Positions 10,029 to 20,671 of a DNA stretch of 64,000 nt are shown piece after piece (the stretch's first letter is position 1; every line of letters begins with the position of its first letter). The notes under the pieces are model-generated. The model did no database searches and was not told where the DNA came from. It saw only the letters and a list, made by a program, of their open reading frames with translations. The stretch lies in contig OY856409.1 of the NCBI GenBank assembly GCA_963693085.1, positions 1,166,573,249 to 1,166,637,248 on the forward strand, written 5' to 3'. Made by a program: the position numbers and the translations under genes. Origin of the DNA: Alisma plantago-aquatica (taxonomy: Eukaryota; Streptophyta; Magnoliopsida; Alismatales; Alismataceae).

Positions 10029-11886
10029 ATGGGTGACTACCTAGGAGGGAGACTCTCGACCAGCCTTCCAATCTTCAATGGGAGCAACTTCCTCTATTGG
10101 AGAAGAAGACTTCAATTCTTCATCCAAGGATCAAGTCTCGAGATGTGGCAAATGGTGAACAACCCATACATTCTACCAAAGACAAACATTGAAGAATGGG
10201 ATGAAGCCACCTTGATGAAAGCAACCTTGAATGCTAGAGCCATGCACATCCTATATGCCTCCATGACCCCCACCGAGTTCAACCAGATTTCCTCTTGTGA
10301 GACAGCCTATGAGGTATGGAGAAAGCTTTGCATCACTTGTGAAGGAAAGCAAAGTCTACATGCTCAAAGGGTTGCTTGAGAACTTCAAGATGGGAAAGGA
10401 AGAGAGCATAGCCAACATGTACTCAAGGCTCAACACCATCTTGAATGGTCTTGCTGTTCTAGGACATCCTATGTCTAGTGGAGAGATCAACTCAAAGATC
10501 CTTAGAACTCTCCCCAAGAGATGGGAATCCAAGGTGACTTCCATTGAAGAAGCAAGGTCTCTTAGGGATATTCCTATTGAAGATCTCATTGGAAATCTAC
10601 AAGCACATGAAGCTACACTTGACAAGAGGGAGGAAGTAGAAAGACAAGAGAAGAAAGAGCTTAAGAGAATGAAGAAGGCTGAAATAAAGGCTCAAATTGA
10701 AGCTATCATGGAAAAAGTCTCTCCATCCTCTCAAGCTAAAGAAGATGCCATGTACTCCAAAGGTAGACTCTACAAAGGCAAGTCCTCCTCCATCCGGTGC
10801 TTCACATGTGGAAAGAAGGGTCACTACAAGGAAGATTGCCCACAAGGCAAAAAGACCCATCTTCACAAGAAGGAGAAATGGCACTCAAGCTCAAGTGGCT
10901 CCTCCAACTCAAGCTCAAGTGAAGATTCATGTGAAGGATCAAGCTCAAGCTCTAGTGATGAAGGGGAATGCCATTTTGCCCTTATAGCATCAACAAGTGA
11001 AGACTCAAATGAGGTAAATCTAGACTCTTTAGATAAAGAATCCTTGATTGATCTCATTCATGATATTTGTGCATCTCTTAAGTCTTCTAAAAAGAAAAAG
11101 AAAAAGCTTGCTAAAATTGTTGATAATTTGCATATAGAACTAGATGATCTTGAATATACAAATTCTTGCTTGCTTATTGATAAAAATGATTGTCTTAGCC
11201 AAGTAGACTCTCTTAAACTTGAAAATGCTAGTTTACTTGATAAGATTAAATTTCTAGAAGCTCAACCTCTCATGCCTAATTCTAATGAAGAACATACTTT
11301 AATTGTTGATTCTCTCATGCATGACATTGATGTTCTTAAATCTGAAAACAAAAACAAAGATTTTGTTTTGCATGAATTAGAACTAGAAAATGCCTCCTTG
11401 CTTGCTAAAATCAATGGGCATGAATCTTGTTCTAGTTCTACTAATAGAGAGAATGATGTTGCTTCTCTTCATATTGATAGAGATTCTTATTTAACTAAAA
11501 CTCTTTGCCTAGAAAATGATCTTCTACATGCTAGAGATAACATTAATCAATTGTCTTCTACTATTGCTTCTCTTAAGCATGATAATGATAGTTTAAGATC
11601 TTCTTTGCAAAGATTCTTCGTTGGTAAGAAGAGTCTTAATGACATCCTACACCATTCTACTAAACAAATTGGTAGACATGGTTTAGGATATGATAGTAGT
11701 CAAGGGAACAACAAAGATAAAGGACCTCCAATATTCCATGGAGAATCCTCTAGTTCCAAGACTATGGGCACATGCAACTATTGCAATGAAATTGGTCATT
11801 ATTCTACTTGTTGTCCTTTTAGGAAAGCACCCAAGAGCAATAGGATTTGGGTTGCTAAACTAACCCCTCCGGACCCAAAAACATGA
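10029..11886 (+). pseudogene. gag of array unit 2 (best-preserved copy, single frameshift)
   Basis: This is the cleanest copy. Frame one (10029-10379) starts MGDYLGGRLSTSLPIFNG, a typical Copia Gag start (DUF4219/UBN2 region), and runs to VWRKLCITCEG before leaving register. Frame two (open from 10297) carries the rest: helical capsid-like segment, zinc knuckle CFTCGKKGHYKEDC (residues 168-181 of that frame), a linker of about 35 residues that is nearly all Ser, Asp and Glu, a KKKKKK patch, roughly 200 residues of predicted coiled coil, and a second knuckle (residues 493-506). Gags with a long coiled-coil extension are typical of Sireviruses. The register change lies where GTGAAGG can be read as CEG in one frame and VKE in the other, which suggests a deletion between two GTGAAGG copies in an ancestor. 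A programmed shift is possible but no known slippery site is evident. Confidence 0.85.
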
Positions 11887-13808
11887 TTGGGGACCATTTC
11901 ATCTTTCTTCTTGTAGGTATTTACAAATGGATTGATTTGAGCTATTGAATTGCAAATTGACTTCTCAATCCACATGAAAGAAGAAAGGTGAGATGTGTAG
12001 AGGGTGACAACAAGTGAAAAAGCATTGGTAAGCACAAAGGTAAAGGTTTTATTGCTTATAACCATTTCTAACTTGTTTTTGTCAAGTTAGTGTGCACTAT
12101 ACATATGGTTTTTGAGTCAAAAGTGACATTTTGTGATTCTCTTCACACTCTTGCTCAAAAACTATTTCTAATGCTTCTATAGTGCATTACTAACTTGCTT
12201 AGACATGTTTGGATATGGTTTGTATATTTAGCATGCCTCTAGATATGTCTTATGAAAAATATGTGCTTTTTCTACAGTAGTTTTATCGGCCGAGTTTTGT
12301 CCTGTCTAAAACTCGACCGATAGGCACCAATGGGTGTTGCCAATAGCTGCGATCGGCCGAGTTGCCAATACACAGAACTCGACCGAAAACACTGTTCACA
12401 GAGTATACAGTTGGCTTATTGAATGAGAATATCCCTCTCAACTAGATTTTCTCAACCAATAGCCTTATTCTTTGGCACTCCATTTGGTACCTTTATATAT
12501 GCATATTGCCATGTTTCTAAATTGCCTATCTTGCTTACAACTCTATCTCTCTAATTGCTCTAAATTGGTATATCTATATCTTGCAATTACTTGCTTTGAG
12601 TTGTTTTGCAGGTTTTGATGATGAACTCTTTGGATCTCTTGGTTGTGTCTTAAATTGCTTCCGTTGTACTCTAACTTGCTTCATCTATCTAGGTGTATAT
12701 CTTGTTTTGATACAACCTTGAGGTTCTTAGTGGTAATCATCTTATGGTAAGGATGCATATATAGTGAGTTATATCCTTTCATGCTTATAAAATTGCATAT
12801 CTCTTGGTTTGGATATATCTCTATATCTACTCATAGCTTGCTTTATGTTATGTATCTTTTAGTATATCTTGCTATGATCTAGATCCTACTAGTAGTCCTA
12901 ACTTGTGATATCATCTACTAGTAGTTCATATACATGTAGCTCTAACCCAGTTCATAATTGGAATATTTGCTCATCTATATGCTATGCTTGTATCTTGTCT
13001 CATATATGCTCAAGCCTGTTCCTTGAATTGCATATCTACTATCTTGAGTTGCTTGCATAACATTGTGATGCAGGGCACATAGAGCTACATTGTATGTAGA
13101 AATTGGAGTATTTTTGGTTTTTATGCAGCTTTTGCTCCAGTTTCAGTTTTTGCTGCAAGTATAGTGCTTTTTATGCAGAAACACCCTTCTGAGCAAGACT
13201 CATCGCTTTGCCATGAGCTCCGATGGTTTTTGGTCAAATTCCATCATCTTAAGGGTCAAAATTGTAATTTATTGTTTTTCTGCAGCACTTCATCTTGCAT
13301 TTTGGGTTGTTCAAGTATATGCTTTAACTTGCTTTTCTTTCTATGCTTGGACAAGCCCCTATCTGTGCTCTTCTACTCTCCTTATATAACTTTTGTTATC
13401 TTCTTTCTCTTAACAAGTGGTGTTTCTTAGTTTCTTCATACCCCCACCATTTTGAAATGACAAAGGGGGAGAAAGATATGTCTTCTTTTGACAACAGGGA
13501 GAAGGCATGTCTTACATGAAGCAAAGAAGCGTGTCCATGTAAAGGGGAGAAGATAAATGGGAGAAGACATATATGTGTAGAACATATATGAGTAGAAGAC
13601 ATAGTTTCTATAAATGTTATGAAAGCTAACCATGCAGGAGAAATAACATCAATTGAGGGGGAGTATGAGAACTCCATGCGCATCAATTGAGGGGGAGAAT
13701 ATGAGATCAATCCTATTGAAACCCCTAGGTTTCTCCGAAGGTATGATTTTACGTACAAGCTTTCAATACATTTATGGAATGGTTTGTCATCTTCAAAAAG
13801 GGGGAGAA
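11887..13808 (+). other. Non-coding 3' domain of array unit 2
   Basis: Collinear with 965-2886. Hairpins lie at about 12286-12386 and the polypurine tract at 13795-13808. It shares type-B variants with unit 3, such as an added C in CCCCCACC (13441-13448) and GAAGACATATATG near 13563. No coding sequence recognised. Confidence 0.8.
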
Positions 13809-15437
13809 TGTTGACTCAAGGTCAATTAGGTCAATGTTGACTCACGTCTAAATTGACTAAACCCTTGTTTTGATGATGACTAACCATTCCACATATTGGT
13901 GTCTAATGCTTCTACATTGAGTGATTTCAGATTAGGTTTAGACACACTCCAAATGCCCTAACTTGCGCATATCAAATTGGAGAAAAGACAAGTCAAAATA
14001 GCTACAAGTGTGCAATTTGGGATCTCTATGTAAATGACCTTAGAATTGCTTTGTAATCACTTGTAATGATTGTATGACTTGTAATTAAGCTTAGAAAAAT
14101 TATTGGGACACAAAAATCCATCATTTGTACGGTTAAACGAAAATTCCAAAATACCCATAACAGGGATTTTGTCGGCCGAATTCCAAACTCGGCCGATCCA
14201 TATATTCTGGGATTTTTGTTGGAATCGGCCGAGTTACAAACTCAGCCGATCCACCGTTCGGTCGAGTTCTAGCTAGGAAACTCGGCCGATCCACTGATCG
14301 GTCCAAGTCTGGAAATGGACCGATCGGTCGAGTTTCTCAAAGGAAAATCGGCCGACAGTCCAGCTTTCAGCCTTGTCTTTTAGTGGTTCGGTCGAGTTAC
14401 CTTTATTGAAACTCGGCCGATCAGACTGTACTGGAATGCAGAAAAAGCAAATCCAACCGTTGGAGACTTTGTTGGGACCCAAAATAGATCCGTTGCAACT
14501 TGTAAAATGGCTATTTTTCGTTCCTAAGTGTTCCCAAAGGCTAAGAGGCATCCCCAACTATAAATAGGACCCCTTGGGCTTCATTCCAAGGTTGAGCATT
14601 CATTGCAAACTCTTTGTGAGGTTCCTATTCTATAGTTGAGTGCTTCCCACAGCCTCCTCTCTCTCTAAGCTTAATCACTTGCTACATCCATTAGAGTGAG
14701 TAGGAGATTTGTAAGAGAGCTAGTATTATTTGTATATCTTGTGAGGCTCTCACTTCCACCACCTCCCCATCTCTCATTTCCTATCTTGAAGATGAAGGTT
14801 CTCTCTCTTGTCCAAGAGAGGTGAAGAAGAACAAGGGAAGGAGTCCCTCGGTGAAGATCAAGGCTGAAGACTTAGAGCTAGAGTGGGTAAGTCCTTGGAG
14901 AAGGCAGAAGACTCAAGCTCAAGTGGGTAAGTCCTTGGTGGAAAGCTTCTCCGAGTGAAGGTGAAGTCAAAGGCGGAAGATCCAAGAAGAGTGGGTAATT
15001 CCTACAAGGCCGAAGACTTGTGCAAGAGTGGGTAAGTCCTTGGAGAAGGCCGAAGACTCTTGCAAAGTGGGTAAGTCCTTGGTAAGGTTGAAGACTCTTT
15101 TGTATTGGATAGGTAAGTCCTTTGTTGGTCATGTATTGTATGTCTTATTAATGAATATAGGAGTGCAATTATTTGAAGTCCTAGAGGTTGACCTCTCTAG
15201 GCAAGTGGACTGACACACTTCTAGTTTGAAGTGTGGAACCACTCTAAATAGCTTGTCTAATTGGTGCATGTTCAATCTCTCTTATCCTTGCTATGCATGA
15301 TTTAGTTGCACTCAAATTACCTATTTAGCAACCTTATCTTGTCATATAATTTGAAGGTTTAATGAGTTTTGTTTAAGTGCTTTCAGCTCTATTCACCCCC
15401 CCTCTAGAGCATCTAATCACCCATCTAGGATCCAACA
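13809..15437 (+). repeat. Array LTR 3 (1629 bp)
   Basis: TGTTGACTC to CCAACA, 2 bp shorter than the others because of a shorter CT run near 14660. Hairpin cluster at 14172-14422, with one arm changed (CGGTCGAGTT); TATA box at 14558-14567; donor tract at about 14883-15120. It shares GGTTAAACG with LTR 4. Confidence 0.95.
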
Positions 15438-15439
15438 AG

Positions 15440-15451
15440 TGGTATCAGAGC
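15440..15451 (+). promoter_or_regulatory. Primer binding site, unit 3
   Basis: TGGTATCAGAGC, two bases after LTR 3; complementary to initiator tRNA-Met. Confidence 0.9.
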
Positions 15452-15488
15452 GGGTCTTCTCCAAGCATACTTAAACAAGTAGGAGAAG

Positions 15489-15933
15489 ATGGGTGACTAC
15501 CTAGGAGGGAGACTCTCGACCAGCCTTCCAATCTTCAATGGGAGCAACTTCCTCTATTGGAGAAGAAGACTTCAATTCTTCATCCAAGGATCAAGTCTCG
15601 AGATGTGGCAAATGGTGAACAACCCATACATTCTACCAAAGACAAACATTGAAGAATGGGATGAAGCCACCTTGATGAAAGCAACCTTGAATGCTAGAGC
15701 CATGCACATCCTATATGCCTCCATGACCCCCATCGAGTTCAACCGGATTTCCTCTTGTGAGACAGCCTATGAGGTATGGAGAAAGCTTTGCATCACTTGT
15801 GAAGGAAAGCAAAGTCTACATGATCAAAGGGTTGCTTGAGAACTTCAAGATGGGAAAGGAAGAGAGCATAGCCAACATGTACTCAAGGCTCAACACCATC
15901 TTGAATGGTCTTGCTGTTCTAGGACATCCTATG
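15489..15933 (+). pseudogene. gag of array unit 3, 5' part (split by Gypsy insertion)
   Basis: The N-terminal frame starts at the ATG at 15489 (MGDYLGGRL as in unit 2) and is open to 15839; the second frame is open from 15757. It ends at 15933 within the codons for LGHPMS, where the 14.2 kb Gypsy element begins. The duplicated target CTATG (15929-15933) is repeated at 30148-30152, where gag resumes. The shared ancestral frameshift is present, so this copy was already defective before the insertion. Confidence 0.88.
15929..15933 (+). repeat. Target site duplication CTATG (left)
   Basis: CTATG precedes the TG of the Gypsy LTR and recurs at 30148-30152 just after its terminal CA. The other array units carry a single CTATG here. 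Confidence 0.95.
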
Positions 15934-17520
15934 TGTGGGCTCCGATCTCCAAACCACGAATTAATCCCGATTTAATCATGTGCGGAAGCAATCGGCAAAC
16001 AGCGGAAGACAAAAATCACGGGAAATTAAAACTTTTCGAGACAAGAGCCTGAAACCACAAACCTTTTCCATAGAAAAAGGATTTAACTGTTTACATCACT
16101 GACAATTACTTCTTGAGTAATTATATACAACATGATTCCAAAATTCTCAAGAATTCATACTCCAAAATACTCCAGGACCTGAGAGTACAGAGGACACATA
16201 GGACTTGACTCTAACTACACCATGAAGCAGGCTAGATATCCACCTGAGATATTTACTGCTCCTGATGCTGCTGTTGCTGGGATTGGTCACCTGTGTTCTT
16301 GTTCCTCCGTCTTCGACGACCACCTAAAAAGTAGAAGTCTACGGGGTGAGACAATTATACATAATTGCCCCAGCAAGAGTTATAACTCTCCACTAGGCTT
16401 TATAAGTAAAGCAAGGAATAACTAAAGCAATAAGAGCCTTCAAGATATTCACTAGCAGTTCTGAAGATAAGCAAGAGTTCAATCAATATTAAAAATATGA
16501 GAACATCTATGCTATTCAAGGTAACATCAATCAAGTAACTCGTAGTTAACTCTAGCAGATATACTACGCTGTTGATTATGTTTTTCAAACATTATTATGC
16601 CCTGTGGAGATGAGGCATACCACTCATACTCCAACTGATCGCTAAGAAGTCACATCAGTATCATACATAGGTCATTAAAAGAGCCGGATTCTTATGACCT
16701 CATCTTCCTCAGTCAATTAGAGGATTGATTGTTTGACATCTGGTGGGATGTCTTTATAATAGCTCACCAGGGTACTCTGGTCCTTCGCTATTTTTAGAGT
16801 TACAGTGGCATTCTGTACTCTCTTCGTCATCGGAAGATTTCTTGTTTATCTTTCACCGATACGGTATTTGTGTCTTTAAGGGAGTGTAGATATACATCTC
16901 ACCTTTAGGACTTTATGGTGGGGTCTGATGGACTACTAGAATCTACATCATCCTCTCACCTTTTCTTTTATAGTGAAGGTATGACGGACTACAAGAATCT
17001 ACATCAAATACCTACACTAGGATGTAAGGTTCTACACATCCATGTACCCCACATACTCAAAAGTATGTGATCCAGGAGTTCCCTGAGGAAAAACCTGTTT
17101 CACCATCATTTAGATTCTGACAATGATGGATCTATGATCAGGGCTCTACATTTCACTTGATTAGTTAGGTACATTCAGTATTCATATCATCATACACTAA
17201 CATTAGCATCACAGCTATATATGAGAATACTAAAATGTAGCAGGCCTAACTCATTTCAATTACCAGTTCTCAATTATCTCATCACAAGTCATCTGTTAAG
17301 CATGACCTTGATGGTGTTTATGGCTCTTACAGCCCATAAATCACAAAAGATGTCACTTAGCAGTGCATCAAGATGATTCACTATTCATAAAGCTTAAGAC
17401 ATGCTTCCAATGAATATAACATGGTATTTCATACCTGGGTATGCCCATTATCTCATAATAACCTGCATGGTTAGTTCAACAGATAATAGTAAACAATTCA
17501 ATAATTAGGGATGCATTCCC

Positions 17521-17643
17521 AATTAGGGTTTCACTTGGAATCACCCTCAACTAGGGTTTCACATGGAATCACCCTCAACTAGGGTTTCACATGAAATCAC
17601 CCTCAACTAGGGTTTAATTCAATAACCCTGTCAATTAGGGTTT
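17521..17643 (+). repeat. 28-bp tandem repeat with CTAGGGTTT
   Basis: Four units of 28 bp plus a partial fifth, each starting AAYTAGGGTTT and mostly ending ATCACCCTC. TAGGGTTT resembles the plant telomere heptamer, but spacing and flanks are those of a local LTR repeat. The copy in the other LTR is at 27048-27170. Confidence 0.85.
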
Positions 17644-18223
17644 ACTGTTCATCTTTCATGTCTATACCCTAAAATTAGGGTTTACTATTCACTCCATGGT
17701 GAATTGTACTCATTACATCATCATGTAAGAGAAACATCATCATTAAGGCTCTTAATTCAGATTAAGATCCATTATATATCATAATTAGGGTTTCCATGAC
17801 CTCACATAGGTGGGTCATTCCCTAATCATGCACATTCATATGTAATTGAAGTATCTCACTTGAATTTCCTCTTTAAAAGGGTACTTTCTCTCTCTAGGAT
17901 ACTTTCTCTCTCTAGAGATACTTTCTCTCTCCTCCCACTAGTGGATGGTGACAACACCACTCTAGATCAGGTTGAGATAAGTCTCCATTGACTAACATAA
18001 GCCAAGACATCAACATCATGTGATTAGGGTTTGATTAGGACAAGGTTTTACCCCTTTAGACCCCTCAAGGGTATTTTGGTAATTTGCCACATGATCCCTA
18101 TCATGGGTTAACTCACTAATCACATAGTCCCTTAATGACATGGGTTACCATTAGGGTTTAGTTTGGATCATCATTGGACTAAATACATCATCAAATGGTT
18201 AAGTACAAACCATCACCAACCTC

Positions 18224-18579
18224 CAAACGGTTTCAACCTTCAAACGGTTTCAACCACCCAAACGGTCTTGAGACCGTTTGGCCCCAAACGGTCTTGAGAT
18301 CGTTTGGATCCAAACGGTCTTGAGACCGTTTGGAGGTGAAGACCGTTTGGGAGGGTTGACTTCCAAACCGTTTGGAGCTTCAATCGATTTGAGACCGTTT
18401 GATCAGAATTGCTTGAGGTCGATTGGACCAAACGATCTTGAGGTCGTTTGAGCCCAAACGGTCTTGAGACCGTTTGGCCCCAAACAGTCTTGAGACCGTT
18501 TGGTCTCAAACGGTCTTGAGACCGTTTGGATCCAAACGGTCTTGAGACCGTTTGGTCCAAATGGGCCCAAACCGTTTGG
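18224..18579 (+). repeat. Palindrome cluster A (AAACGGTC/GACCGTTT) in Gypsy LTR
   Basis: The motif is CAAACGGTCT, then TG, then AGACCGTTTG: 10-bp perfect arms around two bases, often extended by CC and GG. About seven full or near-full palindromes plus several half sites occur here, separated by short changing linkers (GGCC, GGTCT, GGATC). Variants such as GATCGTTTGG and CAAACAGTC are point changes of the same motif. In element orientation the cluster is about 1.35 to 1.7 kb downstream of the TATA box, so it would be in the leader RNA. Confidence 0.92.
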
Positions 18580-18849
18580 ACCTCCAAAGTGGTTCAAAGG
18601 TCACCAATGTTCATGGATATGTGTGTTGAAGTCCTCAATCGGTCAAGGCTATGCTAACCACTTATAAATTGAGTCAATTAGGGTTATCCTTAACCACTTA
18701 GACATCCAATTGACCCTCAATTGCAAGCCAATTAGGGTTCAATCGTTCTTAATTAGGGTTTCAAGTTGATTGGTCATCAATGTTCAACAAGGTGAATCAA
18801 TTCAAAGTTGAACCTATCAATTGACCTCCAATTGGGCTCAAACTTGGCC

Positions 18850-18902
18850 CAAACGGTCTTGAGGTCGTTTGGACATCATCCAAACGGTCTTGAGACCGTT
18901 TG
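18850..18902 (+). repeat. Palindrome cluster B in Gypsy LTR
   Basis: Two further palindromes of the same type, CAAACGGTCTTGAGGTCGTTTG-like and a perfect copy, 9 bp apart. The surrounding sequence is not repetitive, so the motif is dispersed rather than one tandem array. Confidence 0.88.
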
Positions 18903-19039
18903 CCCAAAGTTTGACCAAAATCCAAGTCGTTTTGACTAAGGTTGAAGTCCAATTAGGTCAAAATCAGCAATTTTCATCAATTCATCAATTTCCTACAATT
19001 GGACCCTCAAACCATTAGATTAACTTAACCCTAGGCCTT

Positions 19040-19117
19040 CAAACGGTCTTGGGTTGTGCCCAAACGGTCTTAGGACCGTTTTGGAGGAATCCCCAAACGG
19101 TCTTGAGACCGTTTGGG
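19040..19117 (+). repeat. Palindrome cluster C in Gypsy LTR
   Basis: One half site and two palindromes, one with a changed centre (TTAGGACCG) and one perfect. Confidence 0.88.
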
Positions 19118-19273
19118 TCCTTCAACCCAAAACTCAACAAGATCTATATGTCAAATCAGCACTCTTTCACCCGATTAGGGTTTCATGTTGAAGTACCTTC
19201 AACTCTCAATTGGTTAAGAATTAGACTTTGATTCTTTGCAGAGGTGAAATTCAATATGTTAGGAACAGACCCT

Positions 19274-19427
19274 CAAACGGTCGTCCTTTGGTCAACTCTT
19301 TCAAACGGTCTTGAGACCGTTTCAATCCAAACGGTCTTGCAAGACCGCTTGAGAGCAAACGGTTTGAAACCGTTTGAACCCAAACGGTTTGCAACCGTTT
19401 GGACCAAAAGGGTCCAAGGTCGTTTGG
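19274..19427 (+). repeat. Palindrome cluster D in Gypsy LTR
   Basis: Several palindromes with altered centres (CAAACGGTTTGAAACCGTTTG-like, GTCTTGCAAGACC) and half sites. Here the other LTR has one 25-bp unit more. The cluster lies about 500 to 650 bp downstream of the minus-strand TATA box. Confidence 0.88.
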
Positions 19428-19924
19428 AAAAGCAACATAGGGAATCACGCCCCTCGTCTTCAACCTCTAGCAAGGTCGGTTTCTCCACTGATTTGGTTGC
19501 AAATGTGCGAGGAAGAAGGGTGGTAGAAGGAGAATTTACCAAGTAAATTTGCAAGAATAAAGCATACTTATAAAGCAAGAGTTTAGAATTATAAAACCCG
19601 CCTAAAGGTTGATCTTAGAGCTCCAAGACTTCAAGCTCCAAGCTTTAATGGCGTCCTGGAGCTTCCACAGCTTGGTCAGAGGTGGATTCTCCAAGGAAAC
19701 GTTGCTTTGGTCGGCTAGAACAAGAAGACTAAGTAAGCTAACCACAAAACCAACCTTAGAAAGTGAATTCCTTCATGAATTCGAGCTAGATGGTGGGGTT
19801 CTCTTACCTAGAACAGGTTGGTCGTCCCCCCCTGAGCTCCAGAGCTATCCTTGGCCGTTTGAGCAAGAAAAGAAGAGAAGTGAAGGAAAGAAAGTTCGTT
19901 CACTTAATTGCAAGGGAAAAGGGC

Positions 19925-19934
19925 TTATATACTT
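19925..19934 (-). promoter_or_regulatory. TATA box of Gypsy LTR (15934-20621)
   Basis: On the minus strand the sequence reads AGTATATAAGCCC, about 690 bp after the LTR start TGTAACACC, a usual place for the promoter. The copy in the other LTR is at about 29451-29460. Confidence 0.65.
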
Positions 19935-20621
19935 TAGCCTCTTTTACACCCTAAGGACCTCACAAGATTGGAAATCACATCTAGGTCCCTCCTTGCTCAA
20001 GGGAACGACAAAACCTATCTATCCTTATGCAAATCTCATGAAATCTCAAGATCTAAGGGTAAAGGAATCCAACCTTCAACTAGGGTACATACATGAAAGA
20101 TTTCTATACCCAAATTAGGTGTCTTTTACCACCAAGTTCATCTTTTCTTATCTGATCAATCTTTGATGTGCCCCTTTCATCATTTCCATTCTAAATGATG
20201 ACAAGAGTCTTAAAAGATGTTTTAGATATTAATAATTACAACTTGGACCCCTCAATTTGGGTAAATTGCACTTTACCCTAAATTAGGGTTTCTATGCATG
20301 GGAATTGCTTCCACAACTGCACCTTGGTGCTAAAGCTTGGGAAATCCCTCAAACTTTATCATAGACATACTCATGATGTCTCAACATCAAAGGAACATCT
20401 TATCTTGTGAATTGTGCAAGTTCAACCCTTAAACTGGGTAATTTGCACATAGGTCCCTACATACAACATAATGCTACAACCTTATACAAAAAGGAGCAAT
20501 ATTGAAAGTAAATGTTCCTGAGGAACTTAATTACATGCCGAGGAGTGTTCACAAGTATATTAATTACATATTTAGGCAAAACGTCCAGGGTTAGATCATA
20601 ACCCAGGTCAGGGGTGTTACA

Positions 20622-20636
20622 AATTCTTTACCCCTT
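20622..20636 (-). promoter_or_regulatory. Polypurine tract of 14.2 kb Gypsy
   Basis: The minus strand reads GAAGGGGTAAAGAATT just before the LTR start. It is purine-rich with one or two pyrimidines, in the correct position. Confidence 0.6.
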
Positions 20637-20671
20637 CAAAAGGATTTCGTCCCCGAAATCGATACGGCATA

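Larger units (their letters stand above)
15934..20621 (-). repeat. 3' LTR (element orientation) of the 14.2 kb Gypsy, 4688 bp
   Basis: Bounded by TG at 15934 and CA at 20621. Along the plus strand it holds the U5 end, a 28-bp repeat array (17521-17643), four clusters of the AAACGGTC palindrome (18224-19427), a minus-strand TATA box (19925-19934) and the U3 end. This gives U3 of about 690 bp and R-U5 of about 4 kb. The 169-codon open frame at 19609-20118 is antisense to the element and lies within the expected leader; I do not treat it as a gene. Confidence 0.95.

Noticed and set aside
10297..10379. Programmed +1 frameshift in the array gag
   Set aside because: No known slippery heptamer or rare-codon pause is visible, and a deletion between GTGAAGG repeats is simpler. 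Kept only as a minor alternative.
17521..17643. Interstitial telomere
   Set aside because: The period is 28 bp, not 7 bp, and it is an internal part of an LTR with a second copy 9.5 kb away.
18224..18579. Regularly spaced palindromic repeats that look like a CRISPR array
   Set aside because: The locus is inside a plant LTR, linkers are 2-10 bp and not unique spacers, and there are no cas genes.
19609..20118. 169-codon open frame present in both Gypsy LTRs (also 29135-29644)
   Set aside because: It is antisense to the element, has no recognisable domain, and its presence in both LTRs follows from the LTRs being copies of each other.
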